A stretch of DNA of 64,000 nucleotides from Winogradskyella echinorum (GTDB taxonomy: Bacteria > Bacteroidota > Bacteroidia > Flavobacteriales > Flavobacteriaceae), in the NCBI RefSeq assembly GCF_014297365.1, contig NZ_JACOQD010000001.1, positions 186,001 to 250,000 on the forward strand, given 5' to 3'. Of the stretch, positions 8,260 through 17,782 are shown in pieces. A program made the translations under genes and the position numbers. The notes beneath the pieces were generated by a model, which saw only the letters and a list, made by a program, of their open reading frames with translations, was not told where the DNA came from and did not search any database. Position 1 is the first letter of the stretch. Each line of letters opens with the position of its first letter.

Positions 8260-10446
8260 TTATTTGGTAAATAAAAGCTCTCTATATTTTGTTAATGGCC
8301 ATAATTCATCATCAATCATAAGCTCAAGTTTATCACAATGATATCTTATATCTTCAAAAATTGGTCTAACTATATCACAATACCCTTTTGCTTTTTTCTC
8401 AATATCATTCTGCTCATTTAAAGTTTTGCGCTCATTAGTCATAGAAGTTACCAAGGAATTAATCGCTTCAATGTGTCCTGAAATTTGTTCAATAAGCGAT
8501 AATTGCTCTTTTGCGTAGTTCTTAAACTTATCTCCATAAATAGATTTTAACCCATTTACATTTTCAATTAAAATATTTTGATAACGAACAGCAGTAGGCA
8601 CTACATGATTACGTGCTATATCGCCTATAACTCGACTTTCAATTTGAATATGAAGAATATATTCTTCCATTTCAATTTCGTAACGTGCCTCAGATTCTAC
8701 TTTATTCATAACACCTAGACTTTCAAAAAGCTCTATTGAAGATTTTGAAACCTTAACTTTTAAAGCTTCTGGTGTTGTTTTATTATTACTTAATCCACGC
8801 TTTTTAGCTTCCTTTTCCCATTCATCACTATAACCATTACCTTCAAATAAAATCTCTTTTGATGTTTTAATATATTCTCTTAATACATTAAAGACAGCAT
8901 CATCCTTTTTCATTGACTTCTTATCAATCAACACATCAACTTCTGCTTTAAAATCAATTAATTGTTTGGCTACAATAGTGTTTAAAACCGTCATTGGGTT
9001 GGCACAATTAGCAGTAGAACCAACAGCTCTAAATTCAAATTTATTACCTGTAAATGCAAATGGAGATGTTCTATTTCTATCTGTATTGTCTAATATTACT
9101 TCTGGAATTTTACCAACCACATTAAGTTTTAAATCTGTTTTTTCCTTAGGTGATAGCTTTCCTTTAGTTACAGTTTCTAATTCATTCATCACTTTAGTAA
9201 GCTGCTGACCAATAAAAACTGAAATTATTGCGGGAGGAGCTTCATTAGCTCCTAAACGATGATCGTTACTAGCAGAAGCAATTGCAGCTCTTAGAAGTTC
9301 TTCATAGGTTTGTACAGCTTTTATTGTATTAATAAAGAAGGTTAAAAACTGAAGGTTGCTCATGGGCGTTTTACCAGGTGATAATAAATTAACTCCTGTA
9401 TTAGTGCTTAAACTCCAATTATTGTGTTTACCAGAACCGTTGACTCCGGCAAAAGGCTTTTCGTGTAATAATACTTTAAACTTATGACGTTTAGCAATTT
9501 TCTGCATAATATCCATAAGTAACGAGTTATGATCTACTGCCAAATTTGCTTCTTCAAAAATAGGTGCCAATTCAAACTGGTTAGGAGCTACTTCATTATG
9601 CCTTGTCTTTACAGGAATACCTAATAACATACATTCATTTTCCAAATCGCGCATATATGCCATAGCTCTATTAGGTATTGTACCAAAATAATGATCATCT
9701 AGCTGTTGACCTTTGGCAGGCGAATGCCCTAAAAGTGTACGACCTGTTAAAACAATATCTGGACGAGAAGCTGCTAAATCACTATCAATTAAAAAGTACT
9801 CTTGTTCCCAACCTAATGAGGCGTTAACCTTTTTTACATTCTTATCAAAATACTTACAAACATCTACAGCGGCATTATCCACTGCCTGCAACGCTCTTAA
9901 AAGCGGAGTTTTATAATCTAATGCTTCGCCAGTATAAGACACAAAAACTGTTGGAACACATAGAGTTGTACCATAGATAAAAGCTGGAGAAGTTGGATCC
10001 CAAGCCGTATAACCTCTAGCCTCAAATGTGTTTCTTATACCTCCATTTGGAAAACTTGATGCATCAGGCTCTTGCTGCACTAGCTGATGTCCTCCAAATT
10101 TTTCAATAGCCATTCCATCACCTATAGTTTCAAAAAAAGCATCATGTTTTTCTGCAGTAGCACCTGTTAAAGGTTGAAACCAATGTGTATAATGTGTTGC
10201 TCCTTTAGAAATTGCCCATTCTTTCATTCCTGTTGAAATATGGTCTGCTATTACACGGTTTATTTTAGTGCCTTTCTCAACAGCTTCCATTATACTAGAT
10301 AAAGCGGTCTTCGTTAAATATTGACGCATTGCTGCTTCATTGAATACATTTTCACCAAAAATTTCGGAGCGTCGTTTCTCCTCTTTTATCTTAATTGGTT
10401 TTCTTTTTAATGATTCTTTTATGGCGTGAAATCTAAGTGTTGACAT
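8260..10446 (-). CDS. glnN: Glutamine synthetase, type III
   Basis: ATP-dependent amidation of glutamate to glutamine. The start at 10446 (MSTLRFHAIKESL) gives 728 aa, the normal length of GS III. Landmarks: the N-terminal region FGENVFNEAAMRQYL, HWFQPLTGATAEKHDAF, the active-site stretch NEVAPNQFELAPIFEEAN, the glutamate-binding loop GVNGSGKHNNWS and the NRTSPFAFTGNKFEFRAVGS motif. An upstream ATG at 10503 would add 19 non-conserved residues across the promoter. It is divergent from a GS II gene, so nitrogen assimilation here uses two unrelated GS classes. Confidence 0.96.
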   Translation of the reverse strand: MSTLRFHAIKESLKRKPIKIKEEKRRSEIFGENVFNEAAMRQYLTKTALSSIMEAVEKGTKINRVIADHISTGMKEWAISKGATHYTHWFQPLTGATAEKHDAFFETIGDGMAIEKFGGHQLVQQEPDASSFPNGGIRNTFEARGYTAWDPTSPAFIYGTTLCVPTVFVSYTGEALDYKTPLLRALQAVDNAAVDVCKYFDKNVKKVNASLGWEQEYFLIDSDLAASRPDIVLTGRTLLGHSPAKGQQLDDHYFGTIPNRAMAYMRDLENECMLLGIPVKTRHNEVAPNQFELAPIFEEANLAVDHNSLLMDIMQKIAKRHKFKVLLHEKPFAGVNGSGKHNNWSLSTNTGVNLLSPGKTPMSNLQFLTFFINTIKAVQTYEELLRAAIASASNDHRLGANEAPPAIISVFIGQQLTKVMNELETVTKGKLSPKEKTDLKLNVVGKIPEVILDNTDRNRTSPFAFTGNKFEFRAVGSTANCANPMTVLNTIVAKQLIDFKAEVDVLIDKKSMKKDDAVFNVLREYIKTSKEILFEGNGYSDEWEKEAKKRGLSNNKTTPEALKVKVSKSSIELFESLGVMNKVESEARYEIEMEEYILHIQIESRVIGDIARNHVVPTAVRYQNILIENVNGLKSIYGDKFKNYAKEQLSLIEQISGHIEAINSLVTSMTNERKTLNEQNDIEKKAKGYCDIVRPIFEDIRYHCDKLELMIDDELWPLTKYRELLFTK

Positions 10447-10464
10447 ATTATTAAAATTTGGCTT

Positions 10465-10472
10465 CAAAAATA
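10465..10472 (-). promoter_or_regulatory. glnN: -7 box of the glnN promoter
   Basis: TATTTTTG on the minus strand matches TAnnTTTG, 19 bases upstream of the start at 10446. It supports the shorter reading frame. Confidence 0.5.
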
Positions 10473-10504
10473 CGAAATATTTAAAATTTATATGGCTACC
10501 CACT

Positions 10505-10564
10505 AAAAAATAGGGTTGTTAACAATAATTAATAACATTTCATCTAAAACCCCCTATTTTTTTT
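10505..10564. repeat. Long inverted repeat between the two divergent glutamine synthetase genes
   Basis: AAAAAATAGGGTT (10505-10517) pairs with AACCCCCTATTTTTT (10548-10562) with a single extra C. The loop is about 30 bases and A/T-rich. A T run on the plus strand makes it look like a terminator, yet it lies upstream of both start codons. It could be a shared operator or a stop for short plus-strand leader transcripts. Confidence 0.5.
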
Positions 10565-10592
10565 GACTACATAAAAAAAATAGCAATATTTG
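10562..10592 (+). promoter_or_regulatory. glnA: Promoter of glnA
   Basis: TTTG at 10562-10565 and AATATTTG at 10585-10592 are spaced by 19 bases and lie 31 bases before the ATG. The -7 box keeps TTTG but not the TA, so it is a moderate match. Confidence 0.45.
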
Positions 10593-10623
10593 TATCATTA
10601 TTTTATATAAACAAAATTTCATT

Positions 10624-11649
10624 ATGGCAAAAATTAAATTAGAATACATTTGGCTAGATGGTTACTTCCCAACTCAAAACATGAGAAGTAAAACCAAAGT
10701 AGAAGAGCACGAAAACTTTAAAGGTACCATAGAAGAATTAGGTATGTGGTCTTTTGACGGATCATCAACTAGACAAGCTGAAGGTGGATCTTCTGATTGT
10801 TTATTAAAACCTGTGGCAATTTACCCAGATCCAGACAGAATTAATGGATACTTAGTAATGACTGAGGTTTTAAACGCAGATGGCACTCCACACGTTTCTA
10901 ATGGTAGAGCAACAATTGAAGATGAAGACAACGATTTCTGGTTCGGTTTTGAACAAGAATACTTTATTATGGATACTAAGACACAATTACCTTTAGGTTT
11001 CCCTATTGGTGGTTATCCTGCACCACAAGGTATGTATTACTGTTCTGTTGGTGGTAAAAATACACATGGTAGAGATTTAGTAGAAGAGCACGCAGATCTG
11101 TGTATAGAGGCAGGATTAAACTTTGAAGGTATTAACCAAGAGGTTGCTTCTGGACAATGGGAATTTCAATTATTTGCAAAAGGTGCAAAGAAAGCCGGAG
11201 ATGAAATTTGGATCGCAAGATATTTATTAGACCGTTTAACAGAAAAGTATGGTTATTATATTGAATACCATCCAAAGCCATTAGGTAAAGATATGGACTG
11301 GAATGGTTCTGGTATGCACGCAAACTTCTCTAACACTGTTTTAAGAACATGTGGATCTAAAGAGACTTACGAAAAAATATGTGAAGCATTTAGACCAGTA
11401 GTAAAAGAACATATTGCTGTTTATGGTGAATTTAATGATCAACGTTTAACTGGTGATCATGAAACAGCTTCAATAGACGATTTTAGCTATGGTGTTTCTG
11501 ATAGAGGAGCTTCAATCCGTATTCCTATCATTACAGTAGAAAAAGGCTGGAAAGGTTGGCTAGAAGATAGAAGACCAGCTTCTAATGGTGATCCTTATAA
11601 AATTGCAGGTCGTATTATTAAGACAGTTAAGAGTGCAAATATTTCTTAA
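10624..11649 (+). CDS. glnA: Glutamine synthetase, eukaryote-like type II
   Basis: A 341-aa glutamine synthetase of GS II architecture: beta-grasp N-terminal domain with MWSFDGSSTRQAEGGSSD, the catalytic FWFGFEQEYFIMD, the GINQEVASGQWEFQ stretch and the glutamate loop WNGSGMHANFS. The length and motifs match eukaryotic and some bacterial GS II enzymes rather than the 470-aa GS I. Type II and III enzymes are both oligomeric cytoplasmic ligases. It has its own promoter and a strong terminator at 11674-11709. Confidence 0.95.
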   Translation: MAKIKLEYIWLDGYFPTQNMRSKTKVEEHENFKGTIEELGMWSFDGSSTRQAEGGSSDCLLKPVAIYPDPDRINGYLVMTEVLNADGTPHVSNGRATIEDEDNDFWFGFEQEYFIMDTKTQLPLGFPIGGYPAPQGMYYCSVGGKNTHGRDLVEEHADLCIEAGLNFEGINQEVASGQWEFQLFAKGAKKAGDEIWIARYLLDRLTEKYGYYIEYHPKPLGKDMDWNGSGMHANFSNTVLRTCGSKETYEKICEAFRPVVKEHIAVYGEFNDQRLTGDHETASIDDFSYGVSDRGASIRIPIITVEKGWKGWLEDRRPASNGDPYKIAGRIIKTVKSANIS

Positions 11650-11673
11650 TTAGAAATTACAAATAACTAAAAA

Positions 11674-11709
11674 AGGCTTGTAACTGTTACAAGTCTTTTT
11701 TTTGTTTTT
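11674..11709. terminator. Bidirectional terminator between glnA and the antiporter gene
   Basis: AGGCTTGTAAC (11674-11684) pairs with GTTACAAGTCT (11686-11696), with a G-U pair, followed by a long T run on the plus strand and preceded by an A run that serves the minus strand. It separates convergent genes. Confidence 0.8.
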
Positions 11710-12659
11710 TATTTAAGTGTTAAGTATATAAAAACAATGTACGCTCCAAACAATAGCATTCCCTTATAACGACCTATTTCAAATCGTTTTGGTATCATCA
11801 TAAGTGGAATTAAAACTGCTGCAAAAGCTATCATCCAAAAGATATTAGTAGAGAGTATTTGAGGAGTATCTGGATTTACTACAATAGGTTTAATAATTGC
11901 TGTTAAACCTAATACAGAAGCAATATTGAAAATATTAGAGCCAATTAAGTTACCTAAAGAAATTGCTTTTTCTTTCTTTAATGCAGCTATAACTGAAGCT
12001 GCTAACTCTGGCACACTTGTTCCAATAGCAATAACAGTTACAGAAATTGCATAATCACTTATACCAACAGCTTTAGCCAAACGCTTAGCTCCTTCAACCA
12101 ACCATTCTGAACCAAAATACAATCCTGCGGCACCAATTAGAAGCCACATTACTATTTTAAAATCCGAAACTTGAGCAAGTGTATCATCTACTTCCTCTAG
12201 ATTAGCTTTTGTCGATTTTCTTGAACTTCTTATTAAAATAATTAAGAATACAATTAAAGCTATAAACAATAAAAGTCCCTCAACCGCAGTTAAAACTCCA
12301 TCATTTTTAAGAAAATAGTATAAAACAAATGATGCCAACATCATCATTGGCCAATTCAGCTTATAAAAATCTTTATCTACCGCTAATGGAGAAATAATTG
12401 CCGTTATCCCTAAAACCAAACCAATATTTGCAATATTAGAGCCAATAACATTCCCTAATGCTATATCAGAAATGCCATCCATAGCAGCTTGTAAACTCAC
12501 TAGTAGCTCTGGCGCAGAAGTTGCAAAAGACACAACCGTCATACCTATTACTAGTTTAGAAATTTTAAGTCTAAACGAAAGCGCAACTGATGCTCTAACC
12601 AAAAAATCCCCACCAACTACTAATAACGCTAAACCTGCAATTACAAGAAATACACTCAT
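11709..12659 (-). CDS. Calcium/sodium antiporter (CaCA family, YrbG type)
   Basis: A 316-aa inner-membrane protein with about ten helices. The two inverted alpha repeats are complete: SFATSAPELLVSL...GNVIGSNIANIG (about residues 44-82) and AIGTSVPELAASV...GNLIGSNIFNIA (about 212-247). They form the cation site of the NCX/CaCA fold. It exchanges cytosolic Ca2+ for Na+ or H+. The length is that of bacterial YrbG-like members without the cytosolic regulatory loop. It stands alone between a shared terminator and its own promoter region. Confidence 0.92.
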   Translation of the reverse strand: MSVFLVIAGLALLVVGGDFLVRASVALSFRLKISKLVIGMTVVSFATSAPELLVSLQAAMDGISDIALGNVIGSNIANIGLVLGITAIISPLAVDKDFYKLNWPMMMLASFVLYYFLKNDGVLTAVEGLLLFIALIVFLIILIRSSRKSTKANLEEVDDTLAQVSDFKIVMWLLIGAAGLYFGSEWLVEGAKRLAKAVGISDYAISVTVIAIGTSVPELAASVIAALKKEKAISLGNLIGSNIFNIASVLGLTAIIKPIVVNPDTPQILSTNIFWMIAFAAVLIPLMMIPKRFEIGRYKGMLLFGAYIVFIYLTLK

Positions 12660-12748
12660 CTATTGTTCAATTATTTAATCCCATTTTAATTAAAGTCGCG
12701 AAGATAACATTTCATTCTTATAGATACTAAAAACTAAAAATTTCGTTA

Positions 12749-12796
12749 AATAACTATTATTTTAGTTGTATAACTACAAAAATAGTTATAGATTTG
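12749..12796 (+). promoter_or_regulatory. Promoter with tandem dyad operator of the BlaI-type repressor
   Basis: Two dyads of the form TAACTA-N6-TAGTT occur 20 bases apart: TAACTA 12751-12756 with TAGTTGT 12763-12769, and TATAACTA 12769-12776 with TAGTTATA 12783-12790 (perfect 8-bp arms). The promoter overlaps them: TTG at 12766-12768, 20 bases, then TAGATTTG at 12789-12796. The second dyad therefore sits between -33 and -7, the position expected for a repressor. It precedes a blaI-like gene, which suggests autorepression. Confidence 0.7.
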
Positions 12797-12815
12797 ATTT
12801 AAAGAATTTATTAAA

Positions 12816-13175
12816 ATGCAAAAACTAACAAACAAAGAAGAAGAAATAATGCACATTTTATGGAAGCTTGAAAAAGCTTTTGTAAAGGATGTGTTGGCAG
12901 AGATAAAGGAAGATAAACCACATTACAATACGCTCTCTACCATAATTAGAAATTTAGAAGAAAAAGGCTATGTAAGTTATAATGCTTATGGAAAAACGCA
13001 TCAGTACTTCCCTATTGTATCTAAAGAAGATTATAAAACTAAATTTATGAGTACTGCTATAGAGAATTACTTTAATAGCTCTTATAAAAATGTAGTGTCC
13101 TTCTTTGCAAAAGAAGAAAAGATAAGTGTAGATGAGCTTAAAGAAATTATTAAACTAATAGAAAATAAAGCATAA
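12816..13175 (+). CDS. BlaI/MecI/CopY family transcriptional repressor
   Basis: A 119-aa winged-helix repressor: LTNKEEEIMHILWKLEKAFVKDVL, recognition helix region PHYNTLSTIIRNLEEKGYV, wing AYGKTHQYFPIVSKEDYK and a C-terminal dimerisation helix. In this family the cognate BlaR1 protease relieves repression by promoting cleavage of the repressor. The next gene, 2 bases on, encodes such a protease. The operator at 12749-12796 probably controls both. In Bacteroidota these pairs are widespread and usually not linked to a beta-lactamase; none is adjacent here. Confidence 0.9.
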   Translation: MQKLTNKEEEIMHILWKLEKAFVKDVLAEIKEDKPHYNTLSTIIRNLEEKGYVSYNAYGKTHQYFPIVSKEDYKTKFMSTAIENYFNSSYKNVVSFFAKEEKISVDELKEIIKLIENKA

Positions 13176-13177
13176 TC

Positions 13178-15436
13178 ATGGAATATCTTATAAAAGCGAG
13201 TGTAGTCGTTATCCTTTTTTATTTATGCTTTAGTCTGTTTTTAAAGAAAGAAACATTTTTTCAGCATAACCGTTGGTTTCTACTAATAGGATTAATAATA
13301 GCTCTAATTTTCCCATTTATTGTTGTACCTATTTACATAGCAATTGAACCCGCTGTTACTTTAGAAGTCATACATACTAAAGACATATATACTCAAGCAA
13401 TAACATCGAACCAAATAACCACACAACCAGAAAATGCTTTCGATTGGACTCAACTTCTTTCAATTATATATAGCATAGGATTTGTTGTGTTTTTAATTCA
13501 ATTTATATTACAATTTGGATCATTAGCACTATTGTTACTTAAAAATCCAAAATACAAGGACGAACTTTTCACCTATGTTATTGTAAAAAACAAAATTTCA
13601 CCATTTTCATTTTTTAAATGGATTGTTTATAACCCAGAAGCATTTAATGAAAATGAACTTGAGCTCATCTTAACGCACGAGAAAGTGCATGCTAAACAAT
13701 TACATTCTATAGATTTACTATTAACACAATTAGCCTGTATTATATTTTGGTTTAATCCCTTGATTTGGCTTTACAGAAAAGAAGTTCGGCAAAATTTAGA
13801 ATATATAGCTGATAATAAAACACAATCTACTTCTGTAGATGAAAAAACGTATCAACATTTGTTGCTTAAAACCAGTGTTGCCAATCATAATATTTCATTA
13901 TCAAATAATTTTTATAATTCATTAATCAAAGAACGCATCGTTATGTTAAAAAAATCGAGATCAAACAAAAAGAAACAATGGAGATACTTACTAATGTTAC
14001 CGCTTTTAGCTGGTTTATTAATGAGTATGAATACAGAAACCATTTATGTCGAAACGGAATCCCATACAATAGCAAACAAAAAAACTATTGAATTTGTGGT
14101 TACAAAAAACACAACAGACCAGGAACTAAAAGCTATGTCTGATAAATTTGAGAAAAAAGGTATCACGCTAATTTTTAGTAAAGTAAAGAGAAACAACTCC
14201 GATGAACTTACCAGCTTATTTCTAAAGTTAAACAATCACAGTTATGGTGGTGGTAACTCTAATTCTCCAATAGATTCATTCATAATCTATAAAGAACTTT
14301 TTGATAGAGGTGGTGGCTATGTAGGCAGAATTAATGGCGCAACACTACATTTTGACGACAACACAAACGACAAAAAAGCCATTGAAGCATTACAAGAAAG
14401 GGCATTTAAAGCAATTTTAAACTCAGGTTTACAGAGCAAAGAGGACTTAAAAAATTACAAGAAAAAATTCCTTAATAAAAATGATAAAACCAAAAAGAAA
14501 AAAACCTTAACGCCAGCAAAAAAGTCTTCAAAGAGTCAACCAAATAAAAACACCAAGAATATAGCCATTGCTACACCTTTAAAATCGGATAAAATTTTTC
14601 AATTTAATGGAGATATCTTAATATCAATAATAACAAAAAACTCTACAGATTCCGAAATTGACAAAATAAAAGAACAACTCAAAAAAGAAGGGTTAACAGC
14701 CAAATTCAAAGGAATAAAGCGCAATAAAAAGGGAGAGATTACTGCAATTAAAATTGAAGTGAAGTCTAAAAATTCTAATACTAGTTATAATGTCAATTCA
14801 GATGAAGCTATAGATTCTATAAAAATAGCATACGATGCAGATAAAAATAGTATTTCAATTGGTAACAGTAATGCAAGTCACGGAGAAAATACTTTTGTTT
14901 TTAAATCTAAAGATGCCAAACACAAAATCCATAAATCTGGCAATGGAAGTTATGTTTATGTTATATCTGATGATGAGCACCAACATGGACAGGATAAAAT
15001 TTATGTTTCAAAAGCTAAGGCTAGCAATGGAAAGGTAAAAACAATAAAGAGTAACGGTAAAGTACATGTAATATCTGGTGATGGTAATGATGAAGTTATA
15101 GAAATTATTGTTGATGAAGATACTAATGATGAAAAAGAAACAATGATAGTCAATGGAAAAAAGAAAAAAGTTTGGGTAACTAGGGTTGACGATAAAGACA
15201 GTCCATTTATTCTCGAATTAGATGATAGCAAAACAAGCATTTTTGTCTCTGATGATGAGCACAAAAAACCTTTATATATCATTGATGGCAAAGAGGTATC
15301 ACCCGATAAATTTAAAGATTTAAAGACCGATCTCATAGAATCTATGACGGTTCTCAAAGACAAAAGCGCTATCGACAACTATGGTGAAAAAGGCAAAAAC
15401 GGAGTCATCATTATAAAAACCAAAAAGAAAAACTAG
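13178..15436 (+). CDS. BlaR1-like M56 family metallopeptidase with plug-like C-terminal tail
   Basis: An integral-membrane sensor protease of 752 aa. Helices lie at about 5-21, 33-57, 92-121 and 267-284. The cytoplasmic zinc site is HEKVH (167-171) with a downstream NLEYIAD glutamate (208). After the last helix come two copies of a domain beginning VVTKNTTDQELKAM (about 302) and SIITKNSTDSEIDKI (about 484), a His/Asp-rich region, and a C-terminal segment PLYIIDGKEVSPDKFKDL...GVIIIKTK resembling the TonB-receptor plug. Only the peptidase is shared with classical BlaR1; there is no penicillin-binding domain, so the signal sensed is unknown. It probably acts on the BlaI-like repressor. Confidence 0.9.
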   Translation: MEYLIKASVVVILFYLCFSLFLKKETFFQHNRWFLLIGLIIALIFPFIVVPIYIAIEPAVTLEVIHTKDIYTQAITSNQITTQPENAFDWTQLLSIIYSIGFVVFLIQFILQFGSLALLLLKNPKYKDELFTYVIVKNKISPFSFFKWIVYNPEAFNENELELILTHEKVHAKQLHSIDLLLTQLACIIFWFNPLIWLYRKEVRQNLEYIADNKTQSTSVDEKTYQHLLLKTSVANHNISLSNNFYNSLIKERIVMLKKSRSNKKKQWRYLLMLPLLAGLLMSMNTETIYVETESHTIANKKTIEFVVTKNTTDQELKAMSDKFEKKGITLIFSKVKRNNSDELTSLFLKLNNHSYGGGNSNSPIDSFIIYKELFDRGGGYVGRINGATLHFDDNTNDKKAIEALQERAFKAILNSGLQSKEDLKNYKKKFLNKNDKTKKKKTLTPAKKSSKSQPNKNTKNIAIATPLKSDKIFQFNGDILISIITKNSTDSEIDKIKEQLKKEGLTAKFKGIKRNKKGEITAIKIEVKSKNSNTSYNVNSDEAIDSIKIAYDADKNSISIGNSNASHGENTFVFKSKDAKHKIHKSGNGSYVYVISDDEHQHGQDKIYVSKAKASNGKVKTIKSNGKVHVISGDGNDEVIEIIVDEDTNDEKETMIVNGKKKKVWVTRVDDKDSPFILELDDSKTSIFVSDDEHKKPLYIIDGKEVSPDKFKDLKTDLIESMTVLKDKSAIDNYGEKGKNGVIIIKTKKKN

Positions 15437-15460
15437 TTCGCTTTCATCAATCAATCAACA

Positions 15461-15498
15461 GAAAAAGCCAAACTAAAATCATTTAGTTTGGCTTTTTC
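15461..15498. terminator. Bidirectional terminator
   Basis: A perfect 17-bp stem (15461-15477 with 15482-15498; core AAAAAGCCAAACTAAA) with a 4-base loop ATCA and A/T runs on both sides. It separates the convergent blaR1-like and endonuclease genes. Confidence 0.9.
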
Positions 15499-15518
15499 AA
15501 TTAAAGTCATGAAAACTT

Positions 15519-17477
15519 TTATTCTATAATTATTTTTCTAATTACTGATTGATTGTTATTTATCAAATTTAGCATGTATAAACCTGATGCTAAATCTAAA
15601 TCTATATAATTATCAACAGATTGATACTGCTTTAAAAGTTTACCTTCAACAGAAAAAATTTCGACTTTAGCAGTGTTATTTATACCTGAGAAATAAATTC
15701 TACCTGTTGTAGGATTTGGATAGATAGAAATCTCTAATTGCTCATTATCAATTGTACTTAAGGACTGCATCCAAATATCTCCAATATTTGTCCCCCAAAT
15801 ATATTCTACTAAAAGTGGTTGATCTATAAATGGGTTTCTATTCTTTTGCCAATTATAAACCACATTATTTCTATTCATTTCAAAATCATCTGGTGGGTCA
15901 TTTCTATGCCAATCTAAAAGCGTAACTAAATCACCTAATTGCCCTGTAGTATTAGGGAAACCATTAACAACTTGCAATCCGTTGTATCTAATTTCCATAT
16001 AAAGTACACTACGAGCAACATCACCTCTAAAGCTTCCTAACGTTCCTGTTGGCCCAACGTATTGCCCATAATGTTGATTGCCACGAGAACTATTCTCAGA
16101 AGCATCTGCCGCTCTTAGCGCATGTGCATCAGAATTTCCGTGTCTTAAAGAATCTGCCTTTGTAGTCCAAAAGACATCAATTCCGTCCGCAATTTCATCT
16201 TCTTCTATATCAAAAAAACCACCTCTTGAGCGTGGAAAAGTATGCTCTCTATTCCACTTACCAGAATTATTAGAACTTGTTTGTAAATCTAATTTAGGTC
16301 TCCCTTCTTCAGTATATAATAGCCAAACTTGGTTACTATTTTCAGGATTTTGATCTGCTTCTTTTAAAATGTCAATAACATCCGCATAAGTTTGCGCTCT
16401 TACTGTTGTAGGATCTGCGATTATATCTTGTAAGGCTTGTCTCAGTGCATTACCTGCTAAACCATCTAAACTATCATAATAACCTGTTGGCTGCGTACTT
16501 TGCACAAAAGTTGTAGTTGGTTGTATGGGTGTTCCCCAAGGTGCCATTGTAAAATCATTATCTACTACTCTAACTTCGACATAGTTGTTAGATGGCACTA
16601 TTGGCTCAACTAAATCTAAAAAATGAATTTGAATAACCTCATCACCTTCATCTGCTGCATCATCAACTAAACTAATTGTTGTCGTTGTAGAATTTGATCC
16701 ATTTGGAATTGTTAGGTTTAAGTTTCCTGTAAAATCAGATGAATTAAACCCATAATTATCTAAGCTAATCGTAAAGTTTAAATCTGAAGTCACATTAGAT
16801 TCAGCTGTAAAGGTTATTTCGAATGTAGCACCTTCGTCATATTGAGTTTCCATTACAGAAATAGCTACAGGATTTATAGGTATACCAGAACAATCATTTT
16901 CTCGTCTCGGAGTTGGTGTAACTGTAGAAAATGACTCCACACCCATTCCGTCAACAAAACGTTGAATAGATTTAGGGTTAGCATTTGTACCATTATCATT
17001 ATATTGATTAGTTTCACCTAATAATGCTAATAGACCAACATCATCAGCATCATTGGTATCATAAACTAATGCATCTATTAAATTAGTTTGTGTTGCTAAA
17101 GTACCTTCTGGAAAATCATCAACAGAAGCTAAATAAAGCCCTACAGCATCTGCTCCATTCTGTATTACATTTTCAGCAATCAATACTTGTGGAAAAGGTG
17201 ATACACCTCCACTACCTATTAATAACAGGCCATTATTATCAGTTGAATAACCATCTAAATCAATAACCATATAACTTGAGTCACCACCGCTATCAGAACC
17301 ATTAAAAAACACAAGAATGTATCCATCCGTAGAAAAGTTAGGAGTCATTGACTTTAACTCAACAAACTCTGCAGTATCTGTGCTTGGTGAATCTGCGTCT
17401 AATTCATTAATCACAATATCTTGTGACCAACTAAATGCAGATATTAAAAAAACTAAGGGTAATATGATTCTATTCAT
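15519..17477 (-). CDS. Secreted endonuclease I with lamin-tail-like, Calx-beta-like and T9SS sorting domains
   Basis: A 652-aa modular exoenzyme. It has a signal peptide (1-18, SWSQ) and an N-terminal domain like the lamin-tail/LTD fold (VINELDADSPSTDTAEFVEL, about 21-165). A Calx-beta-like domain follows (VSVMETQYDEGATFEITF, about 203-310). The endonuclease I domain (about 335-560) has the nuclease motif NREHTFPRSRGG. The C-terminal Por secretion tail is YPNPTTGRIYF...KIIIE (about 580-652). It should be exported through the type IX system and degrade extracellular DNA, supplying nucleotides or phosphate. It is monocistronic. Confidence 0.92.
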   Translation of the reverse strand: MNRIILPLVFLISAFSWSQDIVINELDADSPSTDTAEFVELKSMTPNFSTDGYILVFFNGSDSGGDSSYMVIDLDGYSTDNNGLLLIGSGGVSPFPQVLIAENVIQNGADAVGLYLASVDDFPEGTLATQTNLIDALVYDTNDADDVGLLALLGETNQYNDNGTNANPKSIQRFVDGMGVESFSTVTPTPRRENDCSGIPINPVAISVMETQYDEGATFEITFTAESNVTSDLNFTISLDNYGFNSSDFTGNLNLTIPNGSNSTTTTISLVDDAADEGDEVIQIHFLDLVEPIVPSNNYVEVRVVDNDFTMAPWGTPIQPTTTFVQSTQPTGYYDSLDGLAGNALRQALQDIIADPTTVRAQTYADVIDILKEADQNPENSNQVWLLYTEEGRPKLDLQTSSNNSGKWNREHTFPRSRGGFFDIEEDEIADGIDVFWTTKADSLRHGNSDAHALRAADASENSSRGNQHYGQYVGPTGTLGSFRGDVARSVLYMEIRYNGLQVVNGFPNTTGQLGDLVTLLDWHRNDPPDDFEMNRNNVVYNWQKNRNPFIDQPLLVEYIWGTNIGDIWMQSLSTIDNEQLEISIYPNPTTGRIYFSGINNTAKVEIFSVEGKLLKQYQSVDNYIDLDLASGLYMLNLINNNQSVIRKIIIE

Positions 17478-17491
17478 CTTTCAATTTTTCA

Positions 17492-17499
17492 CAAAGATA
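17492..17499 (-). promoter_or_regulatory. -7 box of the endonuclease promoter
   Basis: TATCTTTG on the minus strand is a perfect TAnnTTTG located 14 bases before the ATG. No good -33 TTTG is seen at the expected distance. Confidence 0.45.
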
Positions 17500-17782
17500 A
17501 CCTAATAATATATCGCTATGTTAACTTAAAATTATTTACTAAAAATAATTCATTTAACATATGACTTTAATCATGTTTTGATTCTCATAAAAAAATGAAA
17601 ACTCAAAAAACACAGATTTTAAAGATGAAATGCCTCTACGATTCTAAAAATCATTCTAAATACACCCTATAAATGTTACAAAATGAAACAAAAAACATAT
17701 TTTATTATTACAAATAGTAGCATTGATAGAGGCAAGTCACAAAATATTAAAACTAAAGTCATCATTTAACTTATAAATACAA

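Noticed and set aside
15001..15378. 125-codon minus-strand frame opposite the end of the BlaR1-like gene
   Set aside because: Low-complexity Ser/Leu-rich translation mirroring the plug-like tail; no support beyond being open.
17595..17672. 25-codon ORF (MKTQKTQILKMK...)
   Set aside because: No promoter, ribosome binding site or structural context; likely chance in A-rich DNA.
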